Made by a program: the position numbers and the translations under genes. Source: Chloroflexota bacterium (GTDB lineage Bacteria > Chloroflexota > Limnocylindria > Limnocylindrales > CSP1-4). Taken from it: a DNA stretch of 6,025 nucleotides. The notes below the pieces were generated by a model. The model worked only from the letters and a program-made list of their open reading frames with translations. It did no database searches and was not told the origin of the DNA. Shown here piece by piece: positions 1-4,844 of the stretch (position 1 is its first letter; each line of letters begins with the position of its first letter). Location of the stretch: contig JAKAHL010000140.1 in the NCBI GenBank assembly GCA_021815005.1, positions 1 through 6,025 of the forward strand. The letters are read 5' to 3'.

Positions 1-941
1 CCGGGGCCCTCGAAGGCCACCCGGCCGACGGGCGTCGCGTCCACCTCGACGCGGTTGAGGACACCATCGCAGCGGCCGAACGGCGAGCCGGCCGGCACCG
101 CGGTGGGCACGACGGACGCCTCGATGCCGCCGTCCTCCGCCCGGCGGGTGCTGGCGACGAGGCGGAGCGTCCGGCCCGCGCCCGCCACGGCCGCCACGTC
201 GTCCGCGGTGACCCCGGTGATGCCCGGCGCGCCGGGCGCGCCGGTGGCGCCGCCGGGGCGATTGCCGACGGCCTCGGGAGCGATCCAGACCCCGAACGCG
301 AGCCGGGCCAGGATCACCAGCTTGTTGACCGCGTCGAGCCCCTCGACATCGGCGGTCGGGTCGGCCTCCGCGTAGCCCTTCGCCTGCGCCTCGCGCAGCA
401 CGTCCGCGTAGTCGCGCCCCTCGCGCGCCATCGCGGTGAGCATGTAGTTGGTGGTGCCGTTGACGATGCCGCGCACGCGGGCGATGCGGTCCGCGGCGAG
501 GTCCACGGCGATCGGTGCGAGGAGCGGGATGCCGCCGCCGACGGACGCCTCGAAGCGCAGGACGGCGCCCGTGTCGCGGGCGAGGCGCTCGAGGGCCGGG
601 CCGTGGTGGGCGATGACGTGCTTGTTCGCCGTGGCCACGCTCCGGCCGGAGGCCAGCGCGGCGCGGATCAGGGAGTGGGCCGGCTCGTCGCCGCCCATCG
701 CCTCCACGATGACGTCCAGGTCGGCCCGGGCGAGCAGGGCGGAGGCGTCGTCGGTGAGCAGCTCGGCGGGAATGCCGCCCGCGAGCGCGCGGTCAGTGAA
801 CTTCTCCGCGACCGCGACCAGGACCAGTGGCCGGCCGTCGGCGGGGGCGAGACGGGGCGACCGCTCGAGGAACGCGCGGACGACCTCTCGGCCGACGGTG
901 CCGGCGCCGATCACGCCGACGCGCAGGGGCTGGGTGCTCAC
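1..941 (-). CDS. hom: Homoserine dehydrogenase, C-terminus cut by window edge
   Basis: Homoserine dehydrogenase reduces aspartate semialdehyde to homoserine with NAD(P)H in the cytoplasm, the branch point to threonine and methionine. The 313 visible residues start with a Rossmann fold (GAGTVG at residues 12-17; ANK at 105-107), then VGGGIP at 134-139 and the family signature GIVNGTTNYML at 158-168. The catalytic segment GYAEADP begins at residue 189. E192, D198, D203 and K207 have the same spacing as the catalytic or substrate-binding residues E208, D214, D219 and K223 of the yeast enzyme, so it looks active. A Gly/Ala/Pro-rich stretch at 229-240 precedes GITGV. Bacterial forms usually have about 430 residues with a C-terminal ACT regulatory domain; that part, if present, lies outside the window. 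GTG at 941 is chosen because GGAG sits 7 bases upstream and the fold begins at residue 6. It is divergent from the DUF1810 gene. Confidence 0.95.
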   Translation of the reverse strand, partial: MSTQPLRVGVIGAGTVGREVVRAFLERSPRLAPADGRPLVLVAVAEKFTDRALAGGIPAELLTDDASALLARADLDVIVEAMGGDEPAHSLIRAALASGRSVATANKHVIAHHGPALERLARDTGAVLRFEASVGGGIPLLAPIAVDLAADRIARVRGIVNGTTNYMLTAMAREGRDYADVLREAQAKGYAEADPTADVEGLDAVNKLVILARLAFGVWIAPEAVGNRPGGATGAPGAPGITGVTADDVAAVAGAGRTLRLVASTRRAEDGGIEASVVPTAVPAGSPFGRCDGVLNRVEVDATPVGRVAFEGP

Positions 942-948
942 ACTGGAT

Positions 949-952
949 CTCC
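949..952 (-). promoter_or_regulatory. Ribosome binding site of hom
   Basis: GGAG on the minus strand, 7 bases before the GTG at 941. It decides the start codon. It matters here because most other start codons in the window lack such a site. Confidence 0.6.
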
Positions 953-974
953 GGAGGGGCTGGGCGACGTCGCG

Positions 975-980
975 ATGGTA
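975..980 (-). promoter_or_regulatory. Possible -10 element of hom
   Basis: TACCAT on the minus strand matches TATAAT at 4 of 6 positions, including the key T, A and final T. Transcription from it would give a leader of roughly 25-30 bases containing the GGAG site. No convincing -35 hexamer lies about 17 bases upstream, so this is tentative. Confidence 0.3.
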
Positions 981-1046
981 GCGAACGCGGGGCGAGGACC
1001 GCGGCCGGGGGGCGGCGAAGCGGGCGGCCTAGCGCGAGTCACGCCA

Positions 1047-1061
1047 GCGGCCTCTGGCCGC
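1047..1061. repeat. Perfect inverted repeat in the hom/DUF1810 divergent region
   Basis: GCGGCC-TCT-GGCCGC, with 6-bp arms and a 3-base centre. It lies just upstream of the -10-like CACAAT of the DUF1810 gene, where a -35 element would be expected. It could be an operator or a hairpin. The arms are all G/C in a GC-rich genome, so chance is a real alternative. Confidence 0.35.
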
Positions 1062-1067
1062 CGGGCG

Positions 1068-1073
1068 CACAAT
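1068..1073 (+). promoter_or_regulatory. Possible -10 element for a leaderless DUF1810 transcript
   Basis: CACAAT matches TATAAT at 4 of 6 positions and ends 6 bases before the ATG at 1080. That would place the transcription start at or next to the start codon. There is no purine-rich Shine-Dalgarno sequence between it and the ATG. Confidence 0.35.
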
Positions 1074-1079
1074 CGCCCC

Positions 1080-1517
1080 ATGGACCGGTCAGACCCCCTC
1101 GACCTGGAGCGCTTCGTCGCCGCGCAGGGCGGCATCTACCCGGACGTCGTCGGTGAGCTGCGCGAGGCGCGCAAGACCCGCCACTGGATGTGGTACGTGT
1201 TTCCGCAGGCGCTCGGTCTCGGCGAGTCGGCCACCTCGCGGCGCTACGCGATCCGCTCCCTGCGCGAGGCCCGTGCCTACCTCGAGCACCTGGTGCTCGG
1301 CCCGCGGCTGCGGGAGTGCACCGGGATCGTGCTCGCCGCCCCTCCGGCCGCCACCGCCGAGTCGATCTTCGGGCCGGTGGACGCGCTCAAGCTCCGCTCG
1401 TCGATGACGCTGTTCCTGCGCGCCGCCCCGGAGGATCCGCGCTGGCAGCAGGTCCTCGACCGGTACTTCGGCGGCCAGCCGGACCCGCGCACGGACGAGC
1501 TGCTGGGGATCGGCTGA
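1080..1517 (+). CDS. DUF1810 family protein (often mislabelled calpastatin)
   Basis: A soluble 145-residue protein of the DUF1810 family (PF08837). The family is small, single-domain and widespread in bacteria; I know of no settled biochemical function, and the database label calpastatin has no basis in bacteria. Visible family hallmarks are the N-terminal LERFVAAQ at 9-16, the aromatic block HWMWYVFPQ at 35-43, YAIRSLREARAYL at 56-68, VLGPRLREC at 72-80, IFGPVDALKLRSSMTLF at 96-112 and RYFGGQPDP at 128-136. Length is complete for the family. The frame is open far upstream, but that stretch is antisense to hom and has no family similarity; ATG 1080 is chosen because the domain starts about 8 residues after it. 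There is no Shine-Dalgarno, and a -10-like CACAAT just upstream suggests leaderless expression. It converges on the kinase remnant and HAD gene. There is no signal peptide or membrane segment. Confidence 0.9.
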   Translation: MDRSDPLDLERFVAAQGGIYPDVVGELREARKTRHWMWYVFPQALGLGESATSRRYAIRSLREARAYLEHLVLGPRLRECTGIVLAAPPAATAESIFGPVDALKLRSSMTLFLRAAPEDPRWQQVLDRYFGGQPDPRTDELLGIG

Positions 1518-1536
1518 GGTCGGGTCCGCCGACGTG

Positions 1537-1617
1537 CCGGTCGAGCACGAGCGCCTTGCTGCCGCTGGTGCCCTGGTCGAGGCCGCGGACGAGGGGGCCG
1601 CGCCCGCCGCCGCCCAT
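1537..1617 (-). pseudogene. Truncated 5' end of an FGGY-family carbohydrate kinase
   Basis: Reading from ATG 1617, residues 8-27 read PLVRGLDQGTSGSKALVLDR, which strongly resembles the opening beta-strand and phosphate-binding DQGT loop of FGGY kinases (glycerol kinase and xylulokinase type). The ATG overlaps the HAD stop codon as TGATG, a normal translational-coupling arrangement, and AGG lies 7 bases upstream. After residue 27 the similarity ends, about 20 bases before the end of the convergent DUF1810 gene. The frame runs on as antisense of DUF1810 to a stop at 1387-1389, giving a would-be 76-residue product. FGGY kinases have about 450-520 residues with two actin-like domains, so no function can remain. 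The reading is a former HAD-kinase operon broken by deletion, insertion or rearrangement, with a chimeric assembly as the alternative. The right border is approximate. Confidence 0.6.
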
Positions 1618-2408
1618 CAGAGCGCCTGCTCCAGCAGGTCGCCCAGGTCCCGGAACACGTGCGTGGGCCGGATGCCGCTCGCCTCGGCCGCTTCCCGCGA
1701 CGTGGCACCGGTCAGCGTGAGCGCCGCGCCCATGCCCGCCTGGAGGCCCATCGCCACATCGGTCTCCAGGCGGTCGCCGGTGATCAGGCAGCGCTCCGCC
1801 GGCACGCCCACCAGGCTCAGGATCGCGGCCGCCATGTGCGGCGACGGCTTGCCCACGATCGCCTCGCAGCGGGTGGCCGTGCACGCCTCGATGGCCGCGA
1901 TGACGCTCGCCGCGTCGGGCTCGCCGCCCCCGGGCACCGGGCAGTAGCGGTCGCCGTTGGTGGCGAAGAACCTGGCGCCGCCGCGGATGGCGTCGAAGGC
2001 AACCTGGAGCTTGCGGTAGGCGAAGGTCCGGTCGAAGGACGCGATGACGGCCTGCGTGGACGCGGCGTCGTCCACCAGCTCGAAGCCGGCGGCCGCGAGC
2101 TCGCCGCACAGGGGCGGCTCGCCCACTACGAACAGTCGGCTGATCCCCTCGGCAGCGCGCAGCCGACCCAGGAAGTCCGCCATGACCAGCGATGAGTTGA
2201 CCACATCCTCGACCGGCGTCGGCAGGCCAAGGCGCGTCAGCTTCGCGCTGTAGTCGCCCGCGGTGTGCGTGGGGTTGTTGGACAGGAACACCGTGCGGCG
2301 GCCGAGCTCGCGGAGGGTGCGGATGGCACGGCCGGCGTTGGGCAGCAGGGCGTCGCCCAGGTACACGGTCCCGTCGAGGTCAAAGATGTAGGCGTCGTAG
2401 GCGGCCAT
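1617..2408 (-). CDS. HAD-IIA family phosphatase, NagD-like
   Basis: A 263-residue haloacid-dehalogenase hydrolase of subfamily IIA (NagD, 4-nitrophenylphosphatase and phosphoglycolate phosphatase relatives). These enzymes remove phosphate from small phosphorylated metabolites in the cytoplasm through an aspartyl-phosphate. All four motifs are present: motif I DLDGT with D10 (nucleophile) and D12 (acid/base), motif II SNN at 43-45, motif III K187 in VGKPSP, and motif IV GDRLETDVAMGLQAGM at 211-226, with D212 and D217 as likely Mg ligands. The segment at about 70-180, including ATNGDRYCPVPG, is the C2 cap that selects substrate. Length is typical. ATG 2408 is chosen because motif I begins a few residues later and the upstream open frame is low-complexity. 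No Shine-Dalgarno is visible. The stop overlaps the ATG of a kinase remnant, so the ancestral job was probably tied to a sugar or polyol kinase pathway. The substrate cannot be read from sequence. Confidence 0.92.
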   Translation of the reverse strand: MAAYDAYIFDLDGTVYLGDALLPNAGRAIRTLRELGRRTVFLSNNPTHTAGDYSAKLTRLGLPTPVEDVVNSSLVMADFLGRLRAAEGISRLFVVGEPPLCGELAAAGFELVDDAASTQAVIASFDRTFAYRKLQVAFDAIRGGARFFATNGDRYCPVPGGGEPDAASVIAAIEACTATRCEAIVGKPSPHMAAAILSLVGVPAERCLITGDRLETDVAMGLQAGMGAALTLTGATSREAAEASGIRPTHVFRDLGDLLEQAL

Positions 2409-2416
2409 GGGCGCGA

Positions 2417-2422
2417 AGCATG
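2417..2422 (-). promoter_or_regulatory. Weak possible -10 element of the HAD gene
   Basis: CATGCT on the minus strand, preceded by TGC as in an extended -10, ends 8 bases before the ATG at 2408. It matches TATAAT at only 3 of 6 positions. It is kept because it is one of the few A/T-containing stretches upstream and sits where a leaderless promoter would. Confidence 0.2.
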
Positions 2423-2453
2423 GCACGGGCGGGCCGCGCCGCGCAGGGACAGG

Positions 2454-2469
2454 CGCGCCGCGCGGCGCG
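2454..2469. repeat. 16-bp perfect palindrome between HAD gene and trpS
   Basis: CGCGCCGCGCGGCGCG is its own reverse complement. It lies in the 86-base divergent region, 10 bases upstream of the trpS -10-like TACACT, and covers the expected -35 position. It could be an operator serving both genes. The composition is pure G/C, which lowers its weight. Confidence 0.35.
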
Positions 2470-2479
2470 GCGGCTCCGT

Positions 2480-2485
2480 TACACT
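2480..2485 (+). promoter_or_regulatory. Possible -10 element for a leaderless trpS transcript
   Basis: TACACT matches TATAAT at 4 of 6 positions, including T1, A2 and T6, and ends 9 bases before the trpS ATG. The intervening bases are cytosine-rich with no Shine-Dalgarno. A transcription start at or within a few bases of the ATG would fit. No -35 hexamer is recognisable. Confidence 0.4.
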
Positions 2486-2494
2486 CCCCCGACG

Positions 2495-3514
2495 ATGACC
2501 GTGCAGCTCGAACCCTCCCCCGCGCCGGCCCAGGCGCCCGTCTCCCGCCCCCGGATCTTCTCCGGCATCCAGCCATCCGGGATCGTCCACCTAGGCAACG
2601 ACCTGGGCGCGATCCGCAACTACGTGATGCTCCAGTACGAGTACGAGGCGATCTACTGCATCGTCGACTACCACGCGCTCACGAGCACCCACGACGCGGA
2701 GGCGCTGCGCCGCCGCACCCGCGAGATGGCCGCCAGCCTGCTCGCGCTGGGGCTGGACCCGGACCGCTGCACGCTGTTCGTCCAGAGCCACCGGCCCGAG
2801 CACACGGAGCTGATGTGGCTGCTGGCCACCGTGACGCCGGTGAGCTGGCTGGAGCGGACGCCGACGTACAAGGAGAAGAAGCAGAACCAGCCCGACGACG
2901 TCAACCACGGGCTGCTCACGTACCCGGTCCTGCAGGCGGCGGACATCGCGATCTACAAGGCGACCAAGGTGCCGGTCGGCAAGGACCAGGCGGCGCATCT
3001 GGAGCTCTCGCGCGAGATCGTCAGGGCGTTCAACAACCGGTACGGCGAGACGTTCCCGGAGGCCGAGGCCGTCTACACCACCGCGCCCGTGGTCCTGGGC
3101 ACCGACGGCGTCAAGAAGATGAGCAAATCGGTGGGCAACACCATCGAGATCCTGGCCTCCCCCGAGGAGATCCGCCGGCAGGTCATGTCGATGGTGACCG
3201 ACACCAAGCGGATCCTCCGCAGCGATCCCGGCCGGCCCGAGGTCTGCAACGTGTGCCAGATGCACCGCTTCTTCGGCGACGACTGGGAGGAGATCCAGGA
3301 CGGCGAGCGCTCCGCGCGGACCGGCTGCGTGGACACCAAGAAGCTGCTCGCGCAGCGGGTCATCGACCACTACGCCCCAGCCCGCGAGCGGTATGCCGAG
3401 CTGATGGCCCACCCGGCCGAGGTGGACGGGGTGCTGGAGGCCGGCGCCGACCGCCTCAGGCCGCTGGCGCAGGCGACGATGGACGAGGTCCGCGCCCGGA
3501 TGGGCCTGCGCTAG
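2495..3514 (+). CDS. trpS: Tryptophan--tRNA ligase
   Basis: Tryptophanyl-tRNA synthetase, a class Ic enzyme that activates tryptophan with ATP and charges tRNA-Trp in the cytoplasm, normally as a homodimer. The 339 residues match the usual 330-340. The Rossmann domain carries the HIGH-type signature PSGIVHLGN at 27-35, then the segments DYHAL, HRPEHTEL, QAADI and VPVGKDQAAHLEL seen in bacterial TrpS, and the second ATP-binding signature KMSKS at 208-212 in KKMSKSVGN. The C-terminal part is the helical domain contacting the tRNA anticodon. The frame extends upstream to an ATG at 2420, but those 25 residues are Ala/Arg-rich, antisense to the divergent promoter region and unlike the family. ATG 2495 is preferred and still leaves about 18 non-conserved residues before the domain. 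No T-box leader or trp attenuator is possible in the short upstream gap. It is probably transcribed separately from the transporter gene downstream. Confidence 0.97.
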   Translation: MTVQLEPSPAPAQAPVSRPRIFSGIQPSGIVHLGNDLGAIRNYVMLQYEYEAIYCIVDYHALTSTHDAEALRRRTREMAASLLALGLDPDRCTLFVQSHRPEHTELMWLLATVTPVSWLERTPTYKEKKQNQPDDVNHGLLTYPVLQAADIAIYKATKVPVGKDQAAHLELSREIVRAFNNRYGETFPEAEAVYTTAPVVLGTDGVKKMSKSVGNTIEILASPEEIRRQVMSMVTDTKRILRSDPGRPEVCNVCQMHRFFGDDWEEIQDGERSARTGCVDTKKLLAQRVIDHYAPARERYAELMAHPAEVDGVLEAGADRLRPLAQATMDEVRARMGLR

Positions 3515-3556
3515 CCCGGCGGACACGGCCCCGGGCCGCGCAGACGCACCCCGAAC

Positions 3557-3578
3557 GGTTGAGCGCGGGTTGAGCCCG
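3557..3578 (+). promoter_or_regulatory. 11-bp direct repeat upstream of transporter gene
   Basis: GGTTGAGCGCG is followed immediately by GGTTGAGCCCG, so 10 of 11 positions match at a period of one DNA helical turn. It occupies roughly -40 to -19 relative to the ATG at 3597. This is the geometry of PhoB/OmpR-type response-regulator boxes and would overlap the -35 region. No third unit is visible on either side. The regulator is unknown, and binding is inference. Confidence 0.4.
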
Positions 3579-3584
3579 GCGTCG

Positions 3585-3590
3585 TAGGCT
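3585..3590 (+). promoter_or_regulatory. Possible -10 element of the transporter-surE operon
   Basis: TAGGCT keeps the T1, A2 and T6 of TATAAT and ends 6 bases before the ATG at 3597, consistent with a leaderless message. The AGG inside it could instead act as a weak Shine-Dalgarno 8 bases from the ATG, so the two readings compete. Confidence 0.3.
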
Positions 3591-3596
3591 GTGGCC

Positions 3597-4844
3597 ATGC
3601 CCAACGAGCTCACCGACCGCCAGCGGCGCCTGGTGGACGCCGTCCTCGTCCTCGCCGTCATCGCGCTGGGCTTTGTCGTCATGGCGGACGTGGCGAGCGT
3701 GCTCACGTTCTTCAGCGACGTGGTGCTGGTCTTCTTCCTGGCCTGGCTGCTGGCGTTCGCGATCCTGCCGCTGATCAACCTGGTCAAGCGGCTCCTGCCC
3801 GGCATCGCGGACCTCCTGGCCGTGATCCTGGTCTACCTCGTGGTGGTGGGCCTGCTGGTCGGCGTCATCGTCCAGGTCTCCGCGGCGCTGGCCCCGTCCA
3901 TCGCCCAGCTGCCCACCGACAAGACGCTGTACGCGCAGTTCGTGGATCTGCTCGCCAGCGTGCAGGGACGGCTGGACTCGCTGGGCTTCCACGTGGACCT
4001 GGTCGGCCAGGCGCAGACCATCTGGGCCTCGCTCAACCAGTGGGCCGGGCAGCTCGGCGGCGTGCTCCAGGAGGTCGCGGTCGCCAGCATCTCCGTGATC
4101 GGCGACATCCTGATCGTGACCATCCTGTCGGTCTACCTGGCGATCGACCGGGAGGACGCGCTCGCGTTCGTCTACCGCCTCGTGCCGCCGAGCCAGACGA
4201 GCACGGCGCGGCTCGTCCAGAGCAGCGTCGCCCGCTCCTTCGGCGGCTTCCTGCGCACGCAGCTGGTCATGGGGATCCTGTTCGGCCTGCTGGCAACGGC
4301 GGTGAACGTCGCCTTCGGGCTGCAGTACGGTGGCGTCACGGCCGTGGCCGCGGGGGTCCTGCACGCCATCCCGTTCTTCGGGCCGTTTGTGTCCTGGCTG
4401 CCCCCCGTGGCCGTGGCGCTGCTGACGACCTCGTTCCCGACGCCGGCGATCGTGCTGGCCATCATGGCCGTGGGCTGGTTCGTGACGATGAACGTGCTCC
4501 AGCCGCGACTGATGGCCGGCGCCGTCGGCATCCACCCGATCGTCGTGCTGGGGTCGGTCATCGTCGGCTCCAAGATCGCCGGCTTCGCGGGCGCCATCTT
4601 CGGCATCCCCATCGCCGCCGTCCTGTCGGCCTTCTTCTTCCACTGGTTCGAGCGCTCGCGCGAGGGCGGCACCGTTGCGGACCGGGCGGCCCGGCGCCTG
4701 GCCGAGCGCGAGGGCCACGCGGTTCGCCGCCCGCAGGAGCCCGTCCCCGGACTTGACGAGGACGTCGCGGACGTCCTCGGCGGGCGCCACCCGGCTCCGG
4801 ACGAGGTGGAGTCGGGCCGTCACGGAGCCGAGGCGGACTCGTGA
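3597..4844 (+). CDS. AI-2E family transporter (PF01594 membrane protein)
   Basis: A 415-residue polytopic inner-membrane protein of the AI-2E (TqsA/PerM/YtvI-like) family. Members have been linked to autoinducer-2 export, Na+/H+ antiport and other efflux, so the family does not fix the substrate. Hydrophobic segments lie at about 12-35, 38-58, 72-94, 160-182, 222-240, 245-275, 282-302 and 313-345. A long polar loop occupies about 95-160, as in relatives. Family signatures are SVYLAIDREDAL at 178-189, HAIPFFGPFVSWLPP at 256-270, LQPRLM at 301-306, VGIHPIVVLGS at 310-320 and GFAGAIFGIPIAA at 329-341. A charged tail of about 65 residues (351-415) extends into the cytoplasm. A GTG at 3591 in frame is possible, but ATG 3597 leaves room after the -10-like TAGGCT. 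The stop TGA overlaps the surE GTG by four bases, so the two are co-translated. The gap to trpS is 82 bases. Confidence 0.9.
   Translation: MPNELTDRQRRLVDAVLVLAVIALGFVVMADVASVLTFFSDVVLVFFLAWLLAFAILPLINLVKRLLPGIADLLAVILVYLVVVGLLVGVIVQVSAALAPSIAQLPTDKTLYAQFVDLLASVQGRLDSLGFHVDLVGQAQTIWASLNQWAGQLGGVLQEVAVASISVIGDILIVTILSVYLAIDREDALAFVYRLVPPSQTSTARLVQSSVARSFGGFLRTQLVMGILFGLLATAVNVAFGLQYGGVTAVAAGVLHAIPFFGPFVSWLPPVAVALLTTSFPTPAIVLAIMAVGWFVTMNVLQPRLMAGAVGIHPIVVLGSVIVGSKIAGFAGAIFGIPIAAVLSAFFFHWFERSREGGTVADRAARRLAEREGHAVRRPQEPVPGLDEDVADVLGGRHPAPDEVESGRHGAEADS
4757..4779. repeat. Perfect 10-bp inverted repeat inside the transporter 3' end
   Basis: CGAGGACGTC, a GCG centre, then GACGTCCTCG form perfect 10-bp arms. 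It encodes part of the tail DEDVADVL and lies 61 bases before the surE start. In RNA it would make a strong hairpin. There is no T-run, so it is not an intrinsic terminator. It may affect surE translation or protect the message, or may simply reflect repeated Asp-Val codons. Confidence 0.4.
4830..4833 (+). promoter_or_regulatory. Ribosome binding site of surE
   Basis: GAGG lies 7 bases before the GTG at 4841, inside the end of the transporter gene. It supports GTG 4841 as the start over the later in-frame ATGs at 4883 and 4982, neither of which has a well-spaced site. Confidence 0.5.

Noticed and set aside
55..981. Long plus-strand open frames at 55-375, 448-981 and the upstream part of 603-1517
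   Set aside because: They are antisense or offset shadows of hom. The hom frame carries the full set of family motifs, while these give Arg/Ala/Ser-rich products without recognisable domains.
3515..3556. CGGCCC-C-GGGCCG after trpS as a transcription terminator
   Set aside because: A one-base loop is too small for the stem as written, and no T-run follows.
2591..3805. 404-codon minus-strand open frame opposite trpS
   Set aside because: It mirrors trpS codons in a GC-rich genome. The product is low-complexity His/Arg/Val-rich and resembles no family, while trpS is unambiguous.
4753..4781. TTGACG as a -35 element for an internal surE promoter
   Set aside because: No -10-like hexamer occurs 16-18 bases downstream, and the stretch is coding and occupied by the inverted repeat.
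3456..4823. 455-codon minus-strand open frame opposite the transporter gene
   Set aside because: It has strongly biased Asp/Gln/His/Arg content typical of antisense frames, no domain motifs, and its frame crosses the ends of two real genes.
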